Of a DNA stretch of 64,000 nt, positions 34,841 through 42,976 are shown piece after piece (position 1 is the stretch's first letter; each line of letters opens with the position of its first letter). The stretch comes from JAKPQD01 sp029572965 (GTDB lineage: Bacteria; Bacteroidota; Bacteroidia; Bacteroidales; DTGW01). The position numbers and the translations under genes are program-made. Under the pieces are notes generated by a model. It saw only the letters and a list, made by a program, of their open reading frames with translations, was not told the origin of the DNA and made no database searches. The stretch lies in contig DAOSPF010000002.1 of assembly GCA_035374585.1 (NCBI GenBank), positions 29,636 through 93,635 on the forward strand, given 5' to 3'.

Positions 34841-35830
34841 ATGGAAATAGGAATTTATTTGTTTGTCGGTGCCATTGGTATTGTACTATTATGGATATTC
34901 TTTTACCTTGTCCCAATCGGCCTTTGGTTTCAGGGGATACTTACCGGTGTAAAAGTTTCTTTGTTGCAGTTAATCTTTATGCGATGGAGAAGGGTTCCGC
35001 CTTCTGTCATTGTTAATGCCATGATAAACTCCAAAAAAGCAGGCCTTGATTTAAGTCCAGACCAGCTAGAGGCTCACTTTTTGGCAGGAGGTCATGTGCA
35101 AAAAGTTGTAAATGCACTTATTTCAGCTGACAAAGCAAATATTCCGCTTGATTTTCGTGCTGCAACAGCTATTGACCTTGCAGGAAGAGATGTATTTGAA
35201 GCAGTTCAGATGTCTGTCAATCCTAAAGTGATTGATACTCCTCCTGTTACCTCTGTGGCAAAAGACGGTATCCAGTTGATTACAAAAGCCCGTGTAACTG
35301 TACGTGCTAATATCAAACGTTTGGTTGGTGGTGCTGGTGAAGAAACTGTTCTTGCCCGTGTAGGTGAAGGTATTGTTTCATCAATAGGCTCATCTGCTTC
35401 ACATAAAGAAGTACTTGAAAATCCTGATAAAATTTCAAAAACAGTGTTAGCCAAAGGCCTTGATGCCGGAACCGCATTTGAAATTCTGTCTATTGATATT
35501 GCAGATATAGATATAGGTAAAAACATTGGGGCTGTATTGCAAATGGATCAGGCTAATGCTGATAAAAATATTGCTCAGGCCAAAGCTGAGGAAAGACGCG
35601 CTATGGCTGTTGCCCTTGAACAGGAAATGAAAGCCAAATCTGTTGAAGCCCGTGCAAATGTTATCCAGGCTGAAGCTGAAATCCCTAAAGCCTTTGCAGA
35701 TGCTTTACGCTCTGGTAATATCGGTGTAATGGATTATTACAAAATTAAAAATATAGAAGCCGATACCAATATGCGCGATAGTATTGGAAAATCAGGCATT
35801 CAGGAAGACCCATCAAAGAAAAAACAATAA
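34841..35830 (+). CDS. floA: Flotillin-like protein FloA
   Basis: A 329-residue membrane scaffold of the YqfA/FloA family. N-terminal hydrophobic hairpin (about 5-45), SPFH-like region (about 100-230, RVTVRANIKRLVGGAGEETVL at its core), then an Ala/Glu-rich coiled coil (about 230-300, DKNIAQAKAEERRAMAVALEQ). Full length. The neighbour NfeD protein is its usual partner; together they organise membrane domains. Confidence 0.93.
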   Translation: MEIGIYLFVGAIGIVLLWIFFYLVPIGLWFQGILTGVKVSLLQLIFMRWRRVPPSVIVNAMINSKKAGLDLSPDQLEAHFLAGGHVQKVVNALISADKANIPLDFRAATAIDLAGRDVFEAVQMSVNPKVIDTPPVTSVAKDGIQLITKARVTVRANIKRLVGGAGEETVLARVGEGIVSSIGSSASHKEVLENPDKISKTVLAKGLDAGTAFEILSIDIADIDIGKNIGAVLQMDQANADKNIAQAKAEERRAMAVALEQEMKAKSVEARANVIQAEAEIPKAFADALRSGNIGVMDYYKIKNIEADTNMRDSIGKSGIQEDPSKKKQ

Positions 35831-35902
35831 AAGTTTCTGAATTTTTTGCCAGTTTCGGTTGTTTTTATACTTTTGTGGCGCTTTAAAATTTAAGGCTTGT
35901 TC

Positions 35903-35989
35903 GGTGAGGTGGGTGAGTGGCTTAAACCAACAGTTTGCTAAACTGTCGTACGGGTAACCGTACCGGGGGTTCGAATCCCCCCCTCACCG
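35903..35989 (+). tRNA. tRNA-Ser (GCT)
   Basis: An 87-base type II tRNA. Acceptor stem GGTGAGG/CCTCACC with discriminator G, anticodon stem ACAGT/ACTGT closing loop TTGCTAA (anticodon GCT, codons AGC/AGT), long variable arm CGTACGGGTAACCGTAC and T-loop GGTTCGAATCC. CCA is not encoded. Confidence 0.95.
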
Positions 35990-36006
35990 CAAAAATACTA
36001 TCAAGA

Positions 36007-36033
36007 GAGCAACCAATCGGTTGCTTTTTTTTT
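36007..36033 (+). terminator. Terminator after tRNA-Ser
   Basis: GCAACC (36009-36014) pairs with GGTTGC (36019-36024), loop AATC, followed by nine T. It separates the tRNA from the Hdr-like locus. Confidence 0.85.
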
Positions 36034-36161
36034 GCTTTATTTTTTTTAATACGTATTTATACTACCGTCATACTACTGCCTAAAATGTAGTTTAATGCCC
36101 TATTTCATTTCATAGTTGAACGATTTACTTTTGGTGATAGCTAAACTAATGACTTTACATT

Positions 36162-36854
36162 ATGGGGGCACTATACGACGAACTTGCTAAAGATATACAT
36201 CTTCAGGAAGGACTAAATGCTTGTATTAACTGCGGTACATGTACTGCAATATGCCCTGCTGCTGGCTTTTATAATTACGACCCCCGCCAGATAGCCGATA
36301 TTGTGCAGCAGCAAGATGATAAGCAAATTGAAGAACTGCTGAAAAGCGAGACGATATGGTATTGCGGCGAATGTATGAGTTGCAAAACTCGTTGTCCGCG
36401 TAACAACACTCCCGGGCAAATAATCATTGCCCTTAGAAGTTATGCTCAGGAACATGGCTATTTTACTCAATCAGAAAAAGGCCGTCAGCAGATATATTTA
36501 AAAAGAACTGTTGGACAATGGATTCTTGATCATGGCTATTGCTTATATCTTGAAGGTGTAGGAACTGACAATCATCCTGAGCAAGGGACCATCTGGGATT
36601 GGCGTCAGGATAACTGGACAGAAACAATGGACAGGTTGGGAGCCAATTATCAGAAGGCCGGGGCTGGTGCTATGCGTAAGATTCCGGAAGAGGCCCTGGA
36701 AGAAGTGCGAAAAATATTCGAAGTAACTGGAGGAATGGAACGCTTTCGTAAGATTGAAGAGTATTCTGCACAGAAAGCCAGTGAAATGGGCCTCGAAGAC
36801 GAGGAATATGTTAAAGAAGTATATACAACCAATAGCAGTCAAGATAATAAATAG
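36162..36854 (+). CDS. HdrC-like 2x[4Fe-4S] subunit
   Basis: A 230-residue iron-sulfur protein with two HdrC-type motifs: CINCGTCTAICP (Cys21, 24, 27, 31) and CGECMSCKTRCP (Cys68, 71, 74, 78). After them comes a HdrC-type helical region and a family-specific C-terminal extension (about 120-230, rich in Glu/Lys, with IWDWRQDNWTETMDRLG). It would relay electrons between the HdrA-like flavoprotein and the HdrB-like subunit. First of five same-strand genes with gaps of 2-9 bases; no promoter box was clear in the 128 bases upstream of its ATG. Confidence 0.85.
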   Translation: MGALYDELAKDIHLQEGLNACINCGTCTAICPAAGFYNYDPRQIADIVQQQDDKQIEELLKSETIWYCGECMSCKTRCPRNNTPGQIIIALRSYAQEHGYFTQSEKGRQQIYLKRTVGQWILDHGYCLYLEGVGTDNHPEQGTIWDWRQDNWTETMDRLGANYQKAGAGAMRKIPEEALEEVRKIFEVTGGMERFRKIEEYSAQKASEMGLEDEEYVKEVYTTNSSQDNK

Positions 36855-36863
36855 CCAGATAAG

Positions 36864-37940
36864 ATGAAAGTAGAAGGAAAAGCCCGGATCTGGAAAAATT
36901 ATCAGAAAGAAATACCTGATAACGATTTCTTTTATGTTCGCAGTTGTGTACGCCAGAACTTCTTTCCCGGTGCGGAGACTACTTTTTTGCGTATTATGAA
37001 AGATGAGCTGGGTATTAATGTATATGACGATCCTGCCCATACTTCATGCACTGGCATTGGATACCATGCAGATATTGTTCCTTTCGATACGACCATGACC
37101 GTGGTGGCCAGACAGTTTGCCCTGATGACCGAAAAAGGTTTTAAGAATATGATTCCTTCCTGCATTACTTCATTTGGGCTTTATACCGAAATTCTTGAAA
37201 CCTGGGAACACCATCCTGAAGTGTTGGAAAAAGCCCGTAAATACCTGAAGGAAGCTACAGGACGCACTTTTGAGATACCTGAAAACCTTTCGCATGCCAG
37301 CGACGTGATTTTTAAATTTCGTCATAAAATAGCTGAGAGAGCTAAATATAAACTGATAAACAAATATACAGGCAAGCCATTGCGTGTGGTTGAACATATA
37401 GGATGCCATTATGCTAAGATGTTCCCGAGTAAGGGAGTTGGAGGAGCTGAATATCCTTATGTTTTGACAGGTATGGTGGAATCTTTTGGTGGTGAAATAG
37501 TTGATTATCCTGAACGTCGCAGTTGCTGTGGCTTTGGGTTCAGGCAATACCTGGTGATGGCCAACAGGGGTTATACTATTGCCAATACAAAGAAGAAGTT
37601 TGATTCAATGGATCCTTATAAACCGGACTGTATAGTGACAAACTGTCCTGGGTGTCCCATGTTTCTTGATAAAGGGCAATATGCCATAGCGGAACTTGAA
37701 GGCCGTGTGTATGGTGACGGAAAGTATGGCATACCAGTACTTACATTTGAAGAACTTGCAGGTATTGTTTTGGGGTATGACCCATGGGATATAGGATTGC
37801 AGGTACACCAAATTCCGGTAGAACCATTATTGGATAAAATTGGAGTGGAATACGATAAAAGTGCCAAATATAAAGGTATTGGTGGTAGAGATTTAGGAAA
37901 ACCACAGCATTCTAAGCTGATTAAAGCATATATAGAATAA
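36864..37940 (+). CDS. HdrB-like CCG-domain subunit with a degenerate first site
   Basis: A 358-residue protein with two CCG (cysteine-rich) modules. The second is complete: Cys in HIGCHYAK (about 180), Cys-Cys in RRSCCGFG (about 220) and NCPGCP (about 260). The first has only three cysteines: Cys28, Ser61-Cys62 in place of Cys-Cys, and Cys100-x2-Ser103 in place of CxxC. In classical HdrB the two modules each bind a non-cubane [4Fe-4S] cluster for heterodisulfide cleavage; here at most one canonical site remains. Substrate unknown; coenzyme M/B is not expected in this lineage. Confidence 0.83.
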   Translation: MKVEGKARIWKNYQKEIPDNDFFYVRSCVRQNFFPGAETTFLRIMKDELGINVYDDPAHTSCTGIGYHADIVPFDTTMTVVARQFALMTEKGFKNMIPSCITSFGLYTEILETWEHHPEVLEKARKYLKEATGRTFEIPENLSHASDVIFKFRHKIAERAKYKLINKYTGKPLRVVEHIGCHYAKMFPSKGVGGAEYPYVLTGMVESFGGEIVDYPERRSCCGFGFRQYLVMANRGYTIANTKKKFDSMDPYKPDCIVTNCPGCPMFLDKGQYAIAELEGRVYGDGKYGIPVLTFEELAGIVLGYDPWDIGLQVHQIPVEPLLDKIGVEYDKSAKYKGIGGRDLGKPQHSKLIKAYIE

Positions 37941-37942
37941 TT

Positions 37943-38971
37943 ATGGCTGAAAGCAAAAAAATAGCAGTAATTGGCGGAGGCATTGCCGGAATGGAAGCTG
38001 CCGGGAACCTTGTTAACCTTGGTTTTGAAGTCTATCTTATAGAAAGGACCAACAGGCTTGGCGGCAATGTGGCAAATTGGTATTGCCTTTTCCCGGATTT
38101 TAAACCATCATCAAAGGTTGTTGAACAATTAAAACCTGCTATTCAGAACAAAGTGCAGTTTCGTTTTGGAGCCGAGGTTTGTAAAACCGAGAAAAAAGGG
38201 AACAAGCATTTACTGCATCTTAATGATGGAGAGGTGCTAGAATGTGATGCTGTTGTTGTTGCTTCCGGTTTTTCACTTTTTGATGCCCATCGCAAAGAGG
38301 AGTATGGATATGGGATTTACGACAATGTAATTACTTCGGCCGATTTGGAAAAGCAACTTGCCGAAAACCACACAGTAATGACAACTCAGCATAAGGCACC
38401 CAGAAAAATAGCCTTTATACACTGTGTTGGTTCACGCGATCATAAAGTTGGAAATGCTTATTGTTCTAAGGTTTGCTGTGTTACTGGTGTAAAACAGGCT
38501 ATAGAAGTGGCAAAAATGCATCCTGAAGCCGAAATATATTCATTTTATATGGATTTGCGCATGTATGACCGTCAGTTTGAGGATTTATACATGGAAGCAC
38601 AGACTCAACATAATGTAAGGTTCATCAGGGGAAGGCTTTCGGAGTGTTTTGAAAATGCCGATAAGACGATTCTTCTTAAAGCTGAAGACACCTTGAGTGG
38701 AAAGCCTTTTCGGTTAAGTGTAGATATGGTTGTTTTGCTCGTAGGTATGCAGGCAGACCAATCTCTGAAGCATATTTCGGACATGTTTGCATTGAAAACT
38801 TCGGATGATAGGTTTCTGAGTGTAGCCGATGTTCATACTTCTTCAATATATTCGGGTGTAGAAGGTGTTTATCTGGCAGGAGCATGTACAGGGCCAAAAT
38901 CGATACATGAAACGCTGAATAGTGCTCGTGCAGCTGCATTAAGCACAGCTATATATCTGAATCAAAATTAA
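37943..38971 (+). CDS. HdrA/QmoA-like FAD oxidoreductase subunit
   Basis: A 342-residue flavoprotein. FAD-binding IAVIGGGIAGMEAAGNLV (about 7-24), ERTNRLGGNVANW (about 34-46), conserved HdrA cysteine cluster HCVGSRD ... YCSKVCC (Cys161, 174, 178, 179), and C-terminal VYLAGACTGPKSIHETLNSA (about 309-328). It is the short QmoA-like form: the ferredoxin-type insertions of methanogen HdrA are absent, so classical flavin-based bifurcation cannot be assumed. It starts 2 bases after the HdrB-like gene. Confidence 0.85.
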   Translation: MAESKKIAVIGGGIAGMEAAGNLVNLGFEVYLIERTNRLGGNVANWYCLFPDFKPSSKVVEQLKPAIQNKVQFRFGAEVCKTEKKGNKHLLHLNDGEVLECDAVVVASGFSLFDAHRKEEYGYGIYDNVITSADLEKQLAENHTVMTTQHKAPRKIAFIHCVGSRDHKVGNAYCSKVCCVTGVKQAIEVAKMHPEAEIYSFYMDLRMYDRQFEDLYMEAQTQHNVRFIRGRLSECFENADKTILLKAEDTLSGKPFRLSVDMVVLLVGMQADQSLKHISDMFALKTSDDRFLSVADVHTSSIYSGVEGVYLAGACTGPKSIHETLNSARAAALSTAIYLNQN

Positions 38972-38976
38972 TAGCA

Positions 38977-39309
38977 ATGAAAAACTGGGGCTATTCTATA
39001 CATAAAGACAACCAGATAGACCTTGATCGGAACGATACAAGTGTATATAAGGCATTGATTCTTGTAGAACCTTCAATAGCCCGTTGCATATCATGTGGGT
39101 CATGTTGCGCTACATGTAGCTCAGGAGAATATACCAGTTTGAGCTTCAGGAAAATTATGATTCAGATTTCACGAGGTGAAACAAAAGATTTGTATTCAAA
39201 CCTTTCTCAATGTATGCTTTGTGGGAAGTGCATCCTTGTTTGCCCCCGTGATGTCAATACCCGCAATGCCATAACAAAGCTTCTTCAAATATTAACCACA
39301 AAAAACTAA
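38977..39309 (+). CDS. Second HdrC-like ferredoxin subunit
   Basis: A 110-residue protein with two [4Fe-4S] motifs: CISCGSCCATC (Cys37, 40, 43/44, 47) and CMLCGKCILVCP (Cys79, 82, 85, 89). The first has an extra adjacent cysteine and lacks the usual proline. It sits between the HdrA-like protein and the membrane subunit and would pass electrons between them. Start ATG 38977 is 5 bases after the previous stop; the next gene follows 4 bases after it. Confidence 0.82.
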   Translation: MKNWGYSIHKDNQIDLDRNDTSVYKALILVEPSIARCISCGSCCATCSSGEYTSLSFRKIMIQISRGETKDLYSNLSQCMLCGKCILVCPRDVNTRNAITKLLQILTTKN

Positions 39310-39313
39310 AGCT

Positions 39314-40821
39314 ATGTTGTTTGATTGGTTTGTCATACCTTTTTCAATTGGATTAGTTTTTGTATTGGGTTATACCATTGCCAAATATATTAGCTGGGTT
39401 CATCAGCTTGATCCTAAAGATAAAAAGGCCTTTTTTGCCCATTTGTTTTCTAAGGGTATATTTTTTTCTATCAAAGAAATCTTTTCAGAATCGCTTCTGC
39501 ACCGAAAGATTTTTAAGGTAAACAAGAAGTTGGGCTTTATGCACATGAGCTTAGCTTTTGGATGGTTTTTGCTTATTGCCCTTGGTAATATCGAGATTAA
39601 ATTTTATGCTGAATATGCTATTAATCCGCCGTATGTACCTATTTTTTTAAGGTTTTTTCAGCCTGATCCGGCTCCACACTTCTTTGGGCGTGGTGCTAAC
39701 TTCCTCATGGACTTGTTGCTCCTTATGATACTTGTTGCTGTTGGTTTGGCAATATACAAAAGGTTTCGCCCCGGATTTTTTGGGATGAAGAAAACTACGG
39801 TGCTTCATGTTCCTGATAAAATAGCCCTTTACGCATTGTGGTGTATCTTTCCCCTTCGTTTTTTTGCCGAGAGCTTTACTTCTGGGGTTTATAACAATGG
39901 TAGCTTTCTTACCGGCTCTGCAGGTTCCTTTTTTGCAGCATTTTTGCCAGTTGAAAACTTGTATTATCCGGCCTGGTGGGCCTATTCTTTTGCTTTGGGT
40001 ACATTCTTTTTGTTTTTGCCTTTTTCGAGGTATATGCATATCCTTGCAGAGGTTATGCTTATTGTAATGCGCAATGCAGGTGTTAAGGCTTGTATTAAAA
40101 ACGATGTTTACCATCAGGTGCAAATAATTTCGTGTTCGCGATGTGGCGTTTGTATTGATAAATGCCAGCTTTCGAAAGTTAATGATTATGCAATACAGCC
40201 ATCATACTTTATTCGTGAGGTCAGGTATAACAAGCTACAACAAACAACCACAGAAAACTGTTTGATGTGTAGCCGATGCGACAGTATTTGCCCGGTTGGG
40301 GTTGAATCTGTAGATATCAGGCTGAGAAAAAGGGCAGAGGGTAATAATATTACATCTATGGGCTATGAAAAAATAAAACCTGTTGACCTGCCTCATAAAA
40401 GTATTGATATTCTCTATTTTGCAGGCTGCATGAGCCATCTTACACCAGCTGTTAAAGCTTCTATGAAGAAGATTTTAAAAGCCTCAGGACAGACGTGGCA
40501 AATGATGGATGAAAATGCTACCATCTGTTGTGGAAGGCCACTTCAATTGAATGGACAGTTTGAAGCTGCACAAAATCTTAGAGATAAAAATGCCAAGCTG
40601 ATAAAACAAAGCGGGGCAAAGCTTTTGGTTACTTCTTGTCCTATTTGTTTTAAGACTTTTAAAGATGATTATAACCTCAGTATTCAGGTAGTTCATCATA
40701 CCCAATATATTGCATCGCTTATTGATAAAAATGTTTTGCCAATTGAACAAACTGATGGCCGATTCTCCTATTATCATCATCCATGCGAATTGGGCAGAAA
40801 TAGTGGGGTTTATGAAGAACC
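39314..40821 (+). CDS. Membrane-bound Hdr/DsrMK-like fusion (haem-type membrane domain, ferredoxin, CCG), cut by gap
   Basis: 502 codons are visible before the N run. Residues 1-255: about five to six membrane helices with a NarI/DsrM-like look and membrane histidines (His77 in GFMHMSL, His242 in RYMHILAE). Then 2x[4Fe-4S] (Cys274, 277, 280, 284 and Cys316, 319, 322, 326) and a complete CCG module (Cys372, Cys405-Cys406, Cys442, Cys445); a second CCG module starts at Cys491 (HHPCELG) and its CCGG half is lost. Architecture equals HdrE or DsrM joined to HdrD or DsrK. It should link the soluble Hdr-like subunits to the quinone pool. Confidence 0.85.
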
Positions 40822-40921
40822 NNNNNNNNNNNNNNNNNNNNNNNNNNNNNNNNNNNNNNNNNNNNNNNNNNNNNNNNNNNNNNNNNNNNNNNNNNNNNNN
40901 NNNNNNNNNNNNNNNNNNNNN
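40822..40921. other. Assembly gap (100 N)
   Basis: Exactly 100 N, the conventional placeholder for a scaffold join of unknown length. The end of the Hdr-like membrane subunit and any genes between it and the symporter are missing. ORFs drawn through it are not meaningful. Bases 40922-41115 after the gap hold no gene. Confidence 0.98.
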
Positions 40922-41115
40922 TAAGAGTAAATTTGACACTTATTAATAACAAACTAAACAGAAAATTTCGGCAATGTTAGATTGTATTGTTTTAGCGTTT
41001 ATTTTTTGAGATTTTGGTTAGAATTTGTTTTTGGGTCCTTTAAAGAATATATGCGAAGATAAGGTGTTTAACATGTCAAATTTTTTATGAATAAAACAAC
41101 TAATACATTTAATTT

Positions 41116-42846
41116 ATGAATTGGACTTCTCATGAATTTATTTGGCTCGACTGGCTTATTATTGCCGTCGGCATTTTGGCCATTGCATGGGCCGTTTGGC
41201 GTTCAATACAAAAACACAAGCGTACTTTAGCAGGAGCCAGTAGTGAAGATTACCTTTTTGGTAAAGGAGAACCATGGTATATTATTGGTGCAGCTATTTT
41301 TGCGGCAAATATTGGTTCTGAACACCTTGTAGGACTTGCTGGTACAGGTGCAAAGTCTGGAGTAGGAATGGCCCACTGGGAAATGCAAGGTTGGATGATA
41401 CTTATTTTGGGTTGGCTTTTTGTTCCTTTTTACCAATTGATGAACAATAAGTTGGGTAAAATTATTACCATGCCTGATTTTTTAAAAACCCGTTATACAC
41501 ATCGTACAGGTTCATGGCTGTCTATTATTACACTAATAGCTTACGTGCTAACTAAAGTAAGTGTAACAGCGTTTACTGGTGGTATTTTTATGGAAAGCCT
41601 TCTTGGTTTGCCTTTCTGGTATGGGGCTATTGGATTGATTGTTTTAACAGGTATTTTCACTGTTGTTGGGGGAATGAAAGGGGTAATGACTCTATCGGCC
41701 ATACAAACACCTATTCTTATCCTGGGTTCTTTTCTTGTTCTCTTTTTGGGATTAGCAGCTCTTGGAGACGGCAGTGTTGTTCATGGCTGGACAGCAATGA
41801 TTGAACATGCCAAAACACTCAATAATGGATATGGAACAAACCACATGTTCCATTTTGAAACAGGAGACCCGATGTATGACGATTATCCAGGTTTTTGGGT
41901 ATTTATTGGCGCTTCAATTATTGGTTTATGGTATTGGGCCACAGACCAGCATATTGTTCAAAGGGTACTTGGCCAATCAAAAGGCGAGCCTAACGATATT
42001 GTGATGAAACGTGCGCGCAGGGGCACAATCGCTGCTGGTTATTTCAAATTATTGCCTGTGTTTATGTTCCTCATTCCTGGTATGGTTGCTGCAGCCTTAG
42101 CTGCGCGTCCTGGCAGTGGTTTTACATTAGAAAACCCTGATACAGCCTTTGGTTCAATGGTTAAATTTGTTTTGCCTGCTGGTGTGAAAGGTATTGTGAC
42201 CATTGGTTTTATTTCTGCTTTGGTGGCTTCTTTGGCTGCATTCTTCAACTCTTGTGCTACACTTTATACTGAAGACTTTTATAAACCAATGTTCAAAGGT
42301 AAGACAGAAGAAAGATATGTTTTGGTAGGCCGTATTGCAACTGTGGTTGTGGTAATACTTGGCATTGTTTGGATTCCTGTAATGATGAGCCTTGGCAGTC
42401 TTTATTTTTATCTCCAGCGTATTCAATCATTGTTGGCGCCAGCTATGGTAGCTGTCTTTCTCTTAGGTATTTTTTCAAAGAGAATTACTCCAAAAGCAGG
42501 TGAGCTTGGTTTGATAGTTGGCTTTTTCATTGGAATGATACGCTTACTAACCAACATTCTTACCAATACCGGAAGCAATGTAATGACAGGCTGGTATTGG
42601 GAAGCTACTGCATGGTTCTGGCAAACCAACTGGCTTATTTTTGAGATTTGGTTGCTCGTCTTTATCATGCTGTTTATGGTTGCAGTTTCATTCTTCACTC
42701 CAAAGCCAACGCCTCAGCAGATAGACGCTATAACTTTCACTAGTGACTACAAAGAACAGATCAGAAAGAGCTGGAACAAATGGGATGTAATTGCCTCATT
42801 AGGGGTAATACTCTTCTGTGCATTATTCTACTATTATTTCTGGTAA
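41116..42846 (+). CDS. Sodium:solute symporter (SSS family, sugar type)
   Basis: A 576-residue transporter with about 14 membrane helices, of the SGLT branch. Typical motifs: GAAIFAANIGSEHLVGLAGTG (about 57-77, Na+ site helix 1), ALGDGSVVHGWTAMIEHA and WYWATDQHIVQRVLGQSK (about 274-291), and FISALVASLAAFFNSCATLYTEDFY (about 363-387). Position directly before araA-araD-araB suggests L-arabinose or an arabinose-containing sugar as substrate, but galactose/glucose transport is equally typical of the family. Likely first gene of the operon; its promoter may be in the 194 bases after the gap. Confidence 0.9.
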   Translation: MNWTSHEFIWLDWLIIAVGILAIAWAVWRSIQKHKRTLAGASSEDYLFGKGEPWYIIGAAIFAANIGSEHLVGLAGTGAKSGVGMAHWEMQGWMILILGWLFVPFYQLMNNKLGKIITMPDFLKTRYTHRTGSWLSIITLIAYVLTKVSVTAFTGGIFMESLLGLPFWYGAIGLIVLTGIFTVVGGMKGVMTLSAIQTPILILGSFLVLFLGLAALGDGSVVHGWTAMIEHAKTLNNGYGTNHMFHFETGDPMYDDYPGFWVFIGASIIGLWYWATDQHIVQRVLGQSKGEPNDIVMKRARRGTIAAGYFKLLPVFMFLIPGMVAAALAARPGSGFTLENPDTAFGSMVKFVLPAGVKGIVTIGFISALVASLAAFFNSCATLYTEDFYKPMFKGKTEERYVLVGRIATVVVVILGIVWIPVMMSLGSLYFYLQRIQSLLAPAMVAVFLLGIFSKRITPKAGELGLIVGFFIGMIRLLTNILTNTGSNVMTGWYWEATAWFWQTNWLIFEIWLLVFIMLFMVAVSFFTPKPTPQQIDAITFTSDYKEQIRKSWNKWDVIASLGVILFCALFYYYFW

Positions 42847-42851
42847 AAAAT

Positions 42852-42956
42852 AAATTAGCTAATTGGTGAATTTGCAAATTAGTAAATTCGTTAATTAGCT
42901 AATTTTTAAAACATTAAAGGACCCTTGCGTTATTAATTTTCTTGACTCTTGATTCT
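42852..42956. repeat. Palindromic AAATTAGCTAATT repeat plus CTTGACTCTTGATTCT word before araA
   Basis: AAATTAGCTAATT (42852-42864), 5 bases after the symporter stop, pairs perfectly with AATTAGCTAATTT (42893-42905), with more AAATT/AATTT words in the loop. CTTGACTCTTGATTCT (42941-42956) then leads to the araA ATG 20 bases on. Both belong to dispersed word families in this window. Confidence 0.8.
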
Positions 42957-42976
42957 AATATAAAATAAAATAAAAA

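Noticed and set aside
36162..40821. Methanogen-type heterodisulfide reductase
   Set aside because: HdrA is the short form without ferredoxin insertions, HdrB lacks two ligands of one site, and the host is bacterial, so coenzyme M/B chemistry is not supported.
40484..40952. ORFs running through the 100-N stretch on both strands
   Set aside because: The N run has no sequence; continuity across it is an artefact.
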